Below, one piece after another: positions 32,264 to 43,714 of a stretch of 64,000 nt of DNA. The position numbers were made by a program, and so were the translations under genes. This DNA comes from Laccaria trichodermophora (Eukaryota > Basidiomycota > Agaricomycetes > Agaricales > Hydnangiaceae). The notes under the pieces are model-generated. The model did not search any database. It saw only the letters and a program-made list of their open reading frames with translations, and was not told where the DNA came from. The stretch spans positions 558,001 through 622,000 of the forward strand of contig JACTVC010000003.1 of the NCBI GenBank assembly GCA_018417955.1. The letters run 5' to 3'. Within the stretch, counting starts at the first letter, position 1; every line of letters starts with the position of its first letter.

Positions 32264-34550
32264 CTATGTGAAAGATTCAGTGGGAAGAGCGTCGTAGGTG
32301 GGGCACAGTTTATCCCATGCAGCTGTGTCCAAAGATAATCAGAGGCTATGAGGTCTAAACACGAAAGGAACATACTAGGATGGGTGCTAGTAGCGATCGT
32401 CGGAACGTCTTCAGCAAACACGATCGCCAATCCGCTAAAATGTGTTATTAGTGAAAGCCATTGACAAGGGAGTCATCGAAAGACGTACAGGTTGAGATGC
32501 CAATCGATGTGGCTGAATAAAATTTTGAGCTCTTGATCAACGGTAAAATAAAGCGCTCTTACCAATGCATAATCCATGGGCCCGGGTTGTTCGTATTGAA
32601 ACGAATGGTGACATTGTCTGTAGAAGCTCCTATACTGACCACATCCCGGCGGACAGGGTTCACATAATTGTAAGTTGAATTTCCCGCACTCCGCACAACG
32701 TCAAAGGTATGCTATTTTTGTCGAAGTTGTGTTCATCGGTAGGCATTCCAGAAAGAAAAAATACACAAACGTACTCCGTGTAAATGAATGGGATGCTGGA
32801 AAATCGTTGATTTAATGTTACTATAATTTTCGAAAAGATGAGAAAAGTGAGCACGTACGGGACTTCCGGCCGCGCCTCCAGGCATTGTAACTTCAATAAC
32901 CTTATTGCGAGGAAGGGTATATACACTGCCAGAAGGCAACAAATCCTGTGCGGTCTTGGCGCCACTTAGGATCTGTAGTAAAACGGGTACCGTAGGTGGT
33001 TGGAAACTCGCGCCGTTGACAGTGAATAGAAGTTCCGTGGCATTGAACGTGATATTCAAGTTGATATTGACATCAGCACCTCCAGCAACGGGCTTTCCTG
33101 GAGCGCCTGGGTTCGTCAACGGGTGGAGGCTGGTTTCAAGCATGGGAACGACGCTGGTAGTTTGATTTGTCGTAGGATCCGAGCTATTAGCACCAGAATA
33201 GCGGAGGATGGCCGAGTTGACTCCCCCGGAGAAGCCTTGCGTCCCAACATTAGGTAGTGCACGTATCCAGTAGTTAGAAACTGCCTGATTAGCCGTCAAA
33301 ATGAAAGAATATCTCTGTCCAGCGAAGATCTGAATGGAATCCACAGTTGTTCGTTGAACGTTGACGCCGTCGACTTCGATTATGGTCTGTTTGTCTTGTC
33401 ATCAACGGAGCTGTTCAGAAGAAAGAAAAATGCGAAACATGCCATGTTATGTCCGTCGATGGAGAAAGTAAAGTTGGGGTCGCAAGAAATCGAGACTAAG
33501 CGGAAGCGGTAGCGCGCGTTGCGCTTAACGTTGATGACCGCAAGGTCAGAAGAAGGTCCGCCAGAGTAACGACCCTTCCCGTTGATCAATGTCGAGTCCG
33601 CTGTAGGGACGAGGCCGGCAGATGGAGCGGGGGTATGGTACCTTCAAATTTAATTTTAGAAATGGCGACTGCGCACTGCGGAAAATTCTTACCAGTCCGC
33701 GAGTGTAATGACAGTTGATTCTGGTTCAGAATAATTAGCGAGTATCTCCCGAAATTGAGAGCGCCATTACCATCATCATAATCATACCTAAAGATGAAAG
33801 TTAGTAAATGCGAAAAACACCCGATCTTGGACAAAATACGCACAAATATCTGTATGGGTCCAAAGGATCGTAAACCACCAGAGCGCCTCTCAAGCCGTCG
33901 CAATATTGCGTGGCTGAAATGAGAATGTGAGGATGAGTTGGGGGCAGAACATCAGGCTGACGGTCAACGCACAGTGGTGGGAATGGTACCAAAAGGTTCC
34001 GGCCTGATCAGGAACAGAGAACTGGTATAAAAATGAGTTACCAGGGGCGATGGGGCATTGCGTCACTCCAACTGGACCGTCTGCCCAGCTGGAGCCATGC
34101 TGGAACATGCCGTGCCAATGCTATAGATTAAGAAAACATCGGTTTAGTAAAATCAAGAGGGGTAAAGATAAAGCAAGCTTACGATGCTAGTGCTCCTCAA
34201 CATCGTCGTGTCGGTCAAGTGATCGGCTACATTCAAGAAGAATGTGCTACCCTGAGATTCAACGTCACTCGAGGTTTAGTGAGAACAAGATCATTGTCGA
34301 ACCTTGGTGCCAACAATAAGAGGTCCGGGGAATGTCCCAGCCGTCGAAGAGTTGCCGGCGAGAACGGCGCTGTGAGATAGCAAGAAATGGAATGTCAAAA
34401 CATTTCCAAAAAGTAAGGCTGGAAGACGTACGAGCGATTGTAGCCATCAGGTTGTATGTAGTTGTTGACGACATGGACGTTTGCAATCGGTCCTATCGCC
34501 GCAGTAACTGTCCGTAAAAGAGTGACGGTGAAGAGAGCGGATACGAGCAT
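32264..34550 (-). CDS. Laccase (multicopper oxidase)
   Basis: Fourteen exons (34550-34432, 34369-34303, 34251-34183, 34120-33973, 33913-33844, 33787-33771, 33720-33693, 33641-33443, 33386-32859, 32795-32775, 32711-32563, 32512-32489, 32434-32376, 32322-32264) give 518 residues. A signal peptide [17 protein letters not shown] precedes mature AIGPIAN. All four copper motifs are intact: HWHG (86-89), [14 protein letters not shown] (from 131), HPIHLHGH (416-423) and HCHIDWHL (471-478). The axial position after the type-1 Cys is Leu. The C-terminus [13 protein letters not shown] is standard. Laccases oxidise phenols with O2 outside the cell, in lignin turnover, pigments or development. Two exons are very small (17 and 21 bp), and the intron at 33387-33442 has a GC donor. 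It appears functional. Confidence 0.95.
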
Positions 34551-35299
34551 CCTATTAGTGGGGGAAAATGCAAAAACTTACAAACACTCACCGGCCTTTA
34601 TAAAGCTCTTTAGTTGGACCGTGTTGTTCCCCAGCGACTGTCATGAAACAACGTATCAAGAAGCGACTCCGAGAACGGACGCTGGCCGTCCTGAGGCAAT
34701 ATTTTTGATGGTGCCTGCAGAAGCTCGACAAAAAATGCGAAGTCAATTGTGTGTCTCAGAATCAATTACCGTGACGGGGAAAATATCCCCTGCCTGAGAA
34801 GCAACCCATCAGAACACAAGACTGCGGGAAAGAAATAGTACTACTGGAGATAGTTGAGCGCATTATTTGTTTTCCCCGACTCTGCTGAAGCTGTTTGATA
34901 ACGTCCTGAAGATGACAATTATTTGAAGATGCGACAAATCTTTCAAGCCGGCCCGATACATTCTTGACAAAACTTGTTGCTTCAAAAAGTCGAATAGCCG
35001 AGTGCAGACTCAAGACGTCGATCGCATCGTATATCTCTTGACAGAATAGCCCAAGAAAGAAAAAAGGCCGCTTAGGGAAGTTCGGGTTTCGACGGTCGCG
35101 CACGAAACGAACGAGCCTTTTTTGCTCGTTGTCGGGCACTCCATGGTATGGGGATGGTTATTGCCTAAAATCCAGTGGCCTCCAGGGACAACCCCGGTCC
35201 ACCCCGTCGTGGGCGTTGTCTGGAGTCTTTCAGTACCCAAAGAGTTGATTGTAGTTGATGAATAACGAGAGTTCGGCTTCGCCAGCGTGTACCAGAAAA
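34551..35299. other. Laccase upstream region
   Basis: There is no supported gene between the laccase start codon and the tandem duplication at 35300. The region presumably carries laccase control sequences. I could not identify specific regulatory sites with confidence. Confidence 0.35.
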
Positions 35300-35489
35300 T
35301 ATGCTGCCTACTAGGACGCCATATGAGAAGTGCGGTAACGCGTGGAACCTATTCAGGCTCGGCTGAGCGAGGAGGTAAAGCACAAGTTTAAAGACATGCT
35401 GCTTACCAGGACGCCATCTAAGAAGTGCGCTAACTCGTGGAACCTGTTCAGGCTCGGCTGAACAAGGAGATAAAGCACAAGTTTAAACT
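35300..35489. repeat. 95-bp tandem duplication between laccase and secreted-protein gene
   Basis: Two neighbouring copies, 35300-35394 and 35395-35489, share ATGCTGC, AGGACGCCAT, TCGTGGAACCT or CGTGGAACCT, TTCAGGCTCGGCTGA and TAAAGCACAAGTTTAAA at the same spacing. They differ at roughly one base in nine. The pair lies about 0.75-0.95 kb upstream of the laccase start and 0.26-0.45 kb upstream of the divergent secreted-protein gene, so it could affect either promoter. Confidence 0.75.
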
Positions 35490-35747
35490 GCCCTTGTACT
35501 CCCGGGATATGAATTTTTTTCGAAGGAGCGGCTCCTAACCCGTTGTTGATTGATGGCGGCGGTATCTTGCTGCGCTCGACGAAACGTGGGATGTACCAGT
35601 CCTAAATCTTAAAAACGTGATGGTTGGTGCGCCTTTCCTTTGGAACTGGCAAAACGGCCTCTGGAATAAGATAGCCGAGGATCGCGCAACCTCCTTTTCC
35701 CGTATGTTATAAAACAAATCACACGGGCAGAAGCAAACCCCAGAGAC

Positions 35748-36156
35748 ATGCATCCCAAGTCATTCCTTATCGCTTTCGCCCACTTTCTAGTCATTGCTGC
35801 TACTGCGGTAGGTCCTCCGAGTCTGGGTATCGAAGTGACCTAATTACCGAGGAACCGCCGTCAATAGGTCGAACCACGTCAAGCTGAACCAGCCCCCACC
35901 GTCTTTACTGCAGAGAGAGTCTACCATGCAGTCATCGACCAACCTCCTTACTTGGTTGAGATGACCTCCACCATCACTTGGACGTAAGCTGCTCATTGTT
36001 TCTGAGATTCCTCTTTATGGCTGAATTCGAGTTCGTAGGGAAAGCAGGACCATTTCCGATACAGCTACATCGTCGACGCCTACGTCCTCATCGACACCTG
36101 CGTCCTCGTCGACACCTACTTCCTCATCGACGACCACGTACTCAAGCACTGCATAG
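35748..36156 (+). CDS. Small secreted Ser/Thr-rich protein
   Basis: The three exons are 35748-35807, 35868-35983 and 36039-36156, and all junctions keep frame (97 residues). MHPKSFLIAFAHFLVIAATA is a clear signal peptide and exactly fills exon 1. The middle exon encodes a PRQAEPAPTVFTAERVYH-type segment ending STITWT. The last exon is almost pure Ser/Thr/Pro with SSTPTSSSTPASSSTP repeats, likely O-glycosylated. There is no hydrophobic tail, so no GPI anchor. No cysteines in the mature part. It runs divergently from the laccase. The function is unknown, and it may be a cell-wall or effector-like small secreted protein. Confidence 0.7.
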
Positions 36157-37309
36157 ATCTGAAAAGATGAACAATCAAACCAAAGAGACTGATTAGAAGC
36201 AGGATTACTTTCTATTGAAGTCCCAGGTTTTGTACAATGAGAACCCTTCATCAATTAAGATTTTAGCAGCTGCAACTCAACTGATGTGCTCCCAATGAAG
36301 GTAATCCAATCACCTGAAGCATGCCTAGTAAATCACACTCCCTCGTATCTCCGACCCAGACCAAATTTTCGGTCAGAAGGGAAGAATGCTTGTCTTGTGA
36401 AGGACCCATACTGCGCTTTAGGTCCCTGAAGATCCAACATCGTGGCCGATAACGGTAGATCTATATGGCTCAATTTGCCCCCTGAAGTGCGTTCCAATCA
36501 TCAGAAAAAGGGAAGCTTGTTACTGCGCAGTGTGCTGACTTCGGGGGAGGATGGGTTATATCAATGATCACAGTCAAGCCTGAACACATCCAATATCTGC
36601 TGGAAAGAGCGGAGACTTCACCATAATGATATCACCGACCACTAAAGCCAACATGCTTACCCACGAGATGGGGATTAAGCCCGTAAATGATTTCAAGTGC
36701 GCTGCCTACAAACGCCTATCCACAGAATCGAAATGGCTCCTGGTCACTGACGACGGCGTCCAGCGCATTGTGGAGCAGCGTTGTGCGGGTCGGCGACCTG
36801 AGGTTACAGTCACCGACCGTAAATCGTGAGAGAGTCACCAAAAGTCGTCGACAGACAAACGTTCGCAACTTTGCGCGGTGCCATGGGGTCCTACCTCTGG
36901 GCGCGCGCTACATCGCACTGCGCGGTTTTCTAACGCTGCAAAATGATTCCTACATCATATTCTGTAGCTACCGCTGTTTTAGATTCCTTTATATCGTGTT
37001 CTGTGTCTACCGCAATCCATTTTGCGTGTAATCCCTCTGTGACAATTGTTCTGTGTCACCGACCGGAAATCGTGAGAAAGCCTGCCAGAACCTTCGCCTG
37101 ACGCGCTCTCCACCATAAAATAACGCAGCGCGGCAAGCCGCATGGCCCGCTACGGTCCATTTCAATCGAACGTTAACTTATACAAGCATGAAGAATATTT
37201 AACAGCCGTCAATATGTGGGATGACACCAAGGTGGAGGACTCTTTTAAACTCGTATCCGATTTTGGACAATGTAACTTGTCCCTCCTTGTACTTAAAACC
37301 CATCTCCGT
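36157..37309. other. Intergenic; short direct repeats
   Basis: No supported gene. The phrase GTCACCGACCG(T/G)AAATCG, continuing with TGAG, occurs at 36809 and 37055, 246 bp apart. It may mark the edges of a small repeat. Confidence 0.3.
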
Positions 37310-37317
37310 CATTTCAT

Positions 37318-37977
37318 CAAGGGGGTGGCGGAACGTGGATTTTGCATATACAGTCCCAAAAAAAATTAGGGCACCTTTAACGTACCCCCCCTCCCCTTGA
37401 CCCCCCCAAAAAAGGAAATTTTCCAAGTTCCTATGTCGAAAACATGTATTTTTCAAGTTCCTATGTTAAAAACATCTCACATTTTTGAGTTTCTACACAT
37501 GACGACGCTTCACTCCCATATCCACACAAGTCTAACAACGGCTAGCCTTGCGTTTTTATTTGGTTTTGTTGCCCCTCCCTTCCAGCTTCCCATACTACCG
37601 AACTTGTTGTACATTGGGGTAGCGAACAGCGGGACGCCGAGCACAGGGCGCACAAACATGATACGGCAGCCAGAGCTGAGAAGCCCAAATGGATCGTGAG
37701 CGCGTGAGCGCTTGCAGCCTGAAAGGGCCCAGACACGGGGTAGTACGTACTGAATGCAGCGTGAACGCGGCATCCAGGCGTTACAAAAGGTTTGCCTTGG
37801 CTCTCAGTTGTAGATTAGCTATTTGGTGTACACTTGAATGCTTCAACTTCTTTGTGAGCGTTATTAAGGCTAATTGGAACGACTTTATACAGTAGGTCCC
37901 AAAAAACAATTCGACCCCCTAGCGGATCCCCCCCCCCCTAACCCTATATGCGGGATCCACGTTCCGCCACCCCCTTG
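37318..37977. mobile_element. 660-bp hAT-like MITE with 8-bp target duplication
   Basis: The ends are inverted copies beginning CAAGGGGGTGGCGGAACG and matching for about 23 bases, with weaker similarity (GCATATA) just inside. An identical 8-bp CATTTCAT lies immediately outside each end (37310-37317 and 37978-37985). An 8-bp duplication and a CA-starting G-rich terminus are typical of the hAT superfamily. No transposase is present. Inside, a C-rich tract near the right end and a 60-90 codon frame of no known type can be seen. Confidence 0.85.
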
Positions 37978-38261
37978 CATTTCATTGGTTAATAAGTTTT
38001 TGGACTGTTTTTCATTCGCAATTTCTTTGTACAGACTATGTAAATAACTTTACATTGTATATTCTTGTCATTGCTTGTGCTGAATGATGTCCACATTGGT
38101 GAAAAGATTGAGTCCATAATACAGTGAAGTTACTATCAATTTATGTGTCCTATAGTATGTAATAAAATTTGAATAAAATTCTTTATCTGCTTGAATTATT
38201 TAGTATGTATTCTGAAATCAAACAAGTCCTTCCTCTGATAAAGATATCATGTACTTTAAAT

Positions 38262-38998
38262 TCAGGCATCATCCACATCTGCCATGATTTGGTCTTCATT
38301 CGCCAAGTCATCTGTATCGGCTGTGCCAGACGTAGACGCTGACAACGGGGTGACTGAGGCTTTTTCTTTCCCTTTAGTGGTTGCTCTTACAGGTTCATGA
38401 CAAGCATGATTACAGAGTCGTCATATAAAAAAAACAAATAGGGCGAAGATTCCTGACTTGCCTTTAATTCAATGCAGACTGTTACATACAACAAATATAG
38501 ATAGAGAAGAAATTTACATGACGAGTTGTTATCACCTGCCCATTTGTTCATCCTGATCACTTGCTCATGACATGTTTGGCTACGACATGATATCCATGTT
38601 CAGTTCCAGAGCGAGATTGCGTGTGACTGTGTGAAGAAACGTGATGTCTCAGTGGCACGTGCAGCACGTGAATTTTTTCCCACCCATCGACCCACCACAA
38701 GACCCACTACTAACGTAGCAGGAAAAGGATCTATTCGACTTCACAAACTCATATTGAATCAAAGCTTAAGTACAGCAAGTGAGCAATGTGAGGCCTCAGA
38801 ATGAAGTTGATTTGTGCAAACTTCTTGTCCTTGATGCTGAGGGTGATACTGTCAAAAGTGAGGCAAATGACATGCCCAATGAATATCTCTCTATCTACTA
38901 CATCAATATGTATCAGTGTATCAATGCACTGCCCATCATGTATGTAGCTGTAAATGTCGAGCACAGTAACGAACGTCGAAATCTCAGAAGTGTCTACA
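38262..38998 (-). pseudogene. Coding-like remnants of an unknown minus-strand gene
   Basis: Two minus-strand pieces look translated. One is 38420-38262, ending ANEDQIMADVDDA and TGA, with CNHACHEP upstream. The other is 38990-38749, with IHDGQCIDTLIHIDVVDREIF and INFILRPHIAHL. The second piece runs up to the MITE at 38999 and, if that element is removed, continues into TSEISTFVTVLD-type sequence with VLGVD beyond the right end of the MITE. The pieces resemble an old transposon-type protein, but I cannot name it, and no full frame exists. Confidence 0.35.
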
Positions 38999-39756
38999 CA
39001 GGACCCTGGTATATGCTGTCAAATGTCTGATCCAAAACGGCCAAATTTTGGCACTTACGTACGGACGATTTTTTGGCATTTCCGTCCACAATTCGGATCC
39101 TACTTATCATTTTGGACCATTTCCGTCTGCAATACCTATCGGACATGTAAATGCTCGAGATCCGTGCACATAGAGGATGAGAGATGGAATTTAGGTCAAA
39201 ATGTCTGCATAAAACAGAAATAAAGTTTTAAAAAAGGTTGTAATCAGGTCAGAGTATGTATCCCTTCTACTAACCTCACAATGTTTCCATATTGCAGTGC
39301 AGGCTGCATGAACCACGGAATTGCCAAGTAAGATCTAAGTTACAAAGTCCTCTGAAAGTTTGTGTTCCAGGCCAGGATGAATGACGACAATAAACTGCCT
39401 GCTGAGGAGCGCTGTGGTAATTAATGGCTGATGCTGAGTCGCGCTATTCCCAAATGGATTATCATCGTTGAGAACGATGATGCGGTGCGTCACTCAGAGG
39501 GCTTGGGGAAAATAGAAGATGTGGGAGGGGTTGTGAAATTTTTTGAGCTCAAACCCAACTCAAGCCAACAGCTACAAACATACGAAAATTGGATCGGACC
39601 TCTGTACCGACTGGCCATTTATAGACGCAAAATGGATCAAACCTCCGGCCAAAATTTGGGCTTTCCGTACGCATAAGGATCGAAGGTGAGACGATTTTAG
39701 GTCCCATTTCCATCCGCATAAGGATCGGACATTCTATAGCATATACCAGGGTCCTG
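38999..39756. mobile_element. 758-bp MITE with 6-bp target duplication
   Basis: The inverted ends start CAGGACCCTGGTATATGCT, continue with AATGTC(T/C)GATCC, and sit between direct copies of TCTACA (38993-38998 and 39757-39762). Sub-terminal regions are also partly symmetric (AAATTTTGGC / GCCAAAATTT). No coding capacity for a transposase. The superfamily is uncertain; hAT-like is possible from the CAGG start. Confidence 0.8.
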
Positions 39757-40270
39757 TCTACACCTAAAACTGCATTACATAATATGAGAGGACACCCCTG
39801 GCACTCCGCAAAGTTGCGTTCGTGTCTGGTTGCGAAAAGTCACAGTCAGTGACAGTCGGCAACTTTAACAACAGTTGCGCAACCAGCACAACGCTGTTGT
39901 GGAGGAGAAATGCTCCAAGTCAAGAATTGGTCGAGAAGGGCAAGAAATCTCGGATCTGGAAATTTCAGCAGTTCGGCAGTTCGACGAACGATCGGATTTC
40001 TTAAAGTGGTAGTCCACAAATGCCGCACGCTGCATGAGGCCTTCATTCATTCGATAAGCGTCTCTGTATCAAGCAGTTTAGTATCAGATAAGCAATGAAT
40101 AAGAAGTTTTGGGATTGCCTGCCACGTCAAAGGAGTGCCAAACACGTTAAATGCTCACTCTTGAGTGTTGTAAGATGCTATTTGATTGCTTTAAACGCAC
40201 ACTCTTCATACTGTAAGATGCTACTTGATTGCTTGAAGTTATGATTCAAATATAGGCCGTCCTTGAGGCA

Positions 40271-42486
40271 TTGATAAGGCATGAGGTGTTGAATTCTATA
40301 AAGATGGGCATACTCTGTAGCAAAATCTTCATCCCACAAAATACAATGAGTGACATACAGGGCCTTTTACCACTGCTGGCATCGTCTGGACAGCCGCCTG
40401 TAACTTTCATGCAGCTGGTTCGATTCATCGCCTTCGCGTCTAGACTCCGAAATGAGGTGCTCCTTGTGCAGCCTGGTTCTTTTCAACTTGTTGGTTATTC
40501 ACAACCTATCCTACCGCCAAGCATCCAGGAGTTCATCTCAAGGACTTGCGTTATTCCACTTCCGTCGGTCAATATTATTTGGAATTTTCTTGCACAAACG
40601 GCTTGGACAATTGACCTTGACATCATACCAAGGGGCCCAGACCTTCCATCAATTTTTGCTGAGCATGGGCATTCTCGTGGAATCAGTAAGATTCAGCTGC
40701 ATCTGATAATGCAATGCTGACTCTTTTATTTTCCGTAGCCTTTCGTTCTATTTTTCCTCCATCTCATCAATGCATGAACACAAGCTGCAAGCGCTTTCAG
40801 CGGTTGATGCTCAAGAAAGCGGAATCACGGCAAGCAGTTCTATTCACAATTGATTACGGCGCTATCCCAGTGTGGTCAGTTCATCTCATATGTGAATGTA
40901 CACTTCCTTAGGTGTTTCCTTATGACTAAACATACACAGCTGATGCTATTTTTTAAAAAAGGCTGTAACGTGAATTATCATCACAATTATCGCGTCTACC
41001 AACAACAACGGATCTACTATGATGGCATTCCTGAAATTTTGCAAATTGGCGAGCACCAATTTGCTGAGCTGAAGCTTGTTAATATGTGGATCATGATGAT
41101 GCTCCTTTCGTGGACATCAGCCACAAACTGTGCCCATATATACAACATGAGTTTCTTCATAAATAGTGCGAGGCCACCAGCAGGCTGGCAATTCACCCTC
41201 GCAGTAACCTCTGATCAGGTTTACGACACTTTCACCATTCTTTCCCTGCTTGAAGACTGCCAGCTTCAGAAGGTGACCCTTGTTGTCCCTCACGGAGGTC
41301 CGGCAAATGAGCGCTTCACGGAAGCTATGCGCGCGCGAAACAATCGCTTCCAGATCACCAGCCAGCCTGTCCTCTTTCACTATTGCAACAAATGCACCCG
41401 TTTTTATCAAGGTTCGTGTGTCATTCATTGAACAAATTTTATTATTCTAAAAATGGTGATATATTTAGGCAAAAAACGAATGTTATTGTAATTGACGGCG
41501 TAACAAATGGCCACCGATGTTGTGGAGTGCCGAACTGCAAGATACCTTTGCATAATAATCACGATCGCTTCTGTTTGACTCATTCTCACATGCGGGGGGT
41601 TTGTGCCATTGTTGGCTGTTCCCTTCCTGTCGCTTCTGAGGCCAGAAAGACATGCGCGTTGCCAGAACATGAGGCAGTGGAAAATGTTCATACTAACTGT
41701 GGTCAGGCTCGCTTCCAACTCAAGGAGCGCCAGCGCCATGCTCAAGTTGCTCACCCACGAGATGCACTGCCAGTCGAAGTCACAGATATTTCCGAACTCA
41801 TCGAGGATGGCGATGTAGAGGATAATTTTGAGCTTAATCGCAACGGCCTACCCATTCCCACAGATACAGCACCGAAAGCAAAAAAGACGCTTCGTGCTCA
41901 GTTTGGTCGAAAACGAACACACAATGAGCAGTTATTCGTTGCCCCTTGTGGCATGATTATGGCTCGAGAAACATTCTACCATGCAGAAGCAATTTATAGT
42001 GTAATAGTAAGTCTTTTTAAGCTTTTGATTTAAATTTTTTGAACCTATCGCCATGGGCAGGAAATGATCAAGCAAACATATCATATTCCCAGCACCAAGC
42101 CAGACCATATTTTCTTTGACAATAACTGTACCCTTGGCAAGGCCGTTAAGGATGATCCATTCTTCAAGGATATCGCACTCACGGTCGACGTCTTCCATTT
42201 CAAGTGCAAGCACAGCGAAAAAGACCAATTCTGTCAAGAGAATTGTAATCCAGTCGCTTACCCTGAGCTTCTTGGTGAAGGTCTCAAGCAATGGTATTTC
42301 AATTCTTCTGTTGCCGAGCAAACAAATAGCTGGTTCAGCGGGTATCAAGCCATATGTCGCGAGATGCGCGTCGATCGTTATAATTTTTTCTTTGATGAAA
42401 TGATACGCAGGCACAATATCATGACACTCGCAAGACTAACGAAAGAGCCTGGAACCAACCCTGGAACGTGGCCATTCTCTGCGTAA
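40271..42486 (+). CDS. KDZ-superfamily transposase with CxC5/CxC6-like cysteine clusters
   Basis: The five exons are 40271-40685, 40739-40897, 40962-41415, 41469-42006 and 42061-42486, in frame throughout (about 663 residues). The N-terminal half has Cys pairs (CMNTSCKRF, a Cys-rich NVNYHHNYRV segment, CNKCTRF). Then comes a dense cysteine cluster CCGVPNCKIPL, DRFCLTHSH, CAIVGCSLPV and CALPEHE. The C-terminal half is the catalytic core with MIMARETFYHAEA, HIFFDNNCTLGKAV, LTVDVFHFKCKHSE, FNSSVAEQTNSWFSGYQ and CREMRVDRYNFF. These are hallmarks of KDZ transposons of basidiomycetes. No stop or frameshift is seen, so it may be active. The start could also be the ATG at 40304 or 40347. Confidence 0.8.
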
Positions 42487-42604
42487 ATTTCTAACAATCT
42501 TCCAGTCAATTGTACATTACAAGTTACAAATCTAGCGGTATAACAAACAAAATCTAAGAGTATGATAGGCTACGAAGTAAAGGGGATGACAGCGCTGGAG
42601 GCCA

Positions 42605-43714
42605 CTAATTAATATCAACAACACCTCCGCGATTGACTTTAGTCTTCTGTTCTTGACGAGCACGTTTCGCAAAGACTGACCAAAGACCCTCCTTGCGATA
42701 CCCGAGTGCCATGAACTCTTCCCTGAGAGAGGAAGGTGCCTTATTCCACAGGTCTTGTTGATTACTAAAGGTCGACGGAACGAATCGAAGGCCAGGGAAG
42801 TACTTCATAAAGACCGTGCTTTGGGTGATAGTGCGCTGATGAGCCCGGTGTGTGCAAGAGCTGCATTCCCGCATGCAGTTGCCCATGTCGACGGTGTAGT
42901 AATCCATTGGCCAGCGCTTCTCAATAGCGTCGCCATCAATCTCCATCGGATCATCAACATGTCCTGTGCCTTGGGACGGCGATGGTGCAGGAGGTGGAGA
43001 CGGTATCCGCTCAGCAACTGGCGGTGGGGCTGGTACAGGTTGAGTGTGCGACGTGGAAGGAATAGAGTGTATGAGGGGGAACGCCGGTTGTTGGGAAAGG
43101 GTTGTCGAAGAGATTGAAGATGGCGGAGAGAGGGGCTCTTGAGGAGATGGTTGAGACGTGGTTTTATGCATCTCGCGAACGTAGGCACGTTCACGAGCTA
43201 GGTGACGGTGGAGGTGGGGGGTGGAGGTTTGAGGCCGTGAGTCGAGTGATTTATTGAAGTCAACGCATTTGCGAAGAGACGCATCCTTGAGGAAAAGACG
43301 TTGTCCCTCGTGAACCTCCATAACATAGCCAACATCAATGGCCACCCAGTCCTGAAGTCCACCCTCATCGTACATCCTTAAATTGCCCACTTCGCTCGCA
43401 TGCAGGAGTCCAACACTTATCAGTAGACTCGAAGTGAACACGAGGTATGGCCAAGTAAAGTCTTGAAAGATTTTAATGGTGGGAGGGGCGTCCTCAGTCG
43501 TCCACAGGTAAAGAGTGATACGCTGCTTGGCCTTCTGTGCTTTTGCCTTAAGCTCAGCATCCAGGCTAGTCTGTTGTCGCAACTTCTCCTGTTGGTCTGC
43601 GATTGCTTGGGTAAAGATTGGGCGCAGGTGGGTTGCGAAGCGGGGATCGGCTCTTGCATCGATGATTTGAGGAGACGGCGAGCGGCTGGCAGGAGGAAGG
43701 GTGATGGAGGACAA
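42605..43714 (-). CDS. Conserved-type partner protein of the KDZ element, unknown function
   Basis: A single 369-codon frame runs toward the KDZ transposase and ends 119 bp from it. The N-terminal part has DARADPRFATHLRP, a helical Gln/Lys-rich segment and a KQRITLYLWTTEDAPPTIKIF - FTWPYLVF block. The middle is low-complexity Pro/Ser. The C-terminal part WPMDYYTVDMGNCMRECSSC - FMKYFPGLRFVPSTFSNQQ - LWNKAPSSLREEFMALGY looks like a compact folded domain of the kind I associate with uncharacterised agaricomycete proteins. The uninterrupted frame argues for function. The convergent position suggests it belongs to the transposon. No catalytic motif is recognised. Confidence 0.6.
   Translation of the reverse strand: MSSITLPPASRSPSPQIIDARADPRFATHLRPIFTQAIADQQEKLRQQTSLDAELKAKAQKAKQRITLYLWTTEDAPPTIKIFQDFTWPYLVFTSSLLISVGLLHASEVGNLRMYDEGGLQDWVAIDVGYVMEVHEGQRLFLKDASLRKCVDFNKSLDSRPQTSTPHLHRHLARERAYVREMHKTTSQPSPQEPLSPPSSISSTTLSQQPAFPLIHSIPSTSHTQPVPAPPPVAERIPSPPPAPSPSQGTGHVDDPMEIDGDAIEKRWPMDYYTVDMGNCMRECSSCTHRAHQRTITQSTVFMKYFPGLRFVPSTFSNQQDLWNKAPSSLREEFMALGYRKEGLWSVFAKRARQEQKTKVNRGGVVDIN

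Noticed and set aside
37926..37945. Telomere-like CCCTAACCCTA string
   Set aside because: Fewer than two repeat units inside a C-rich MITE end; no array.
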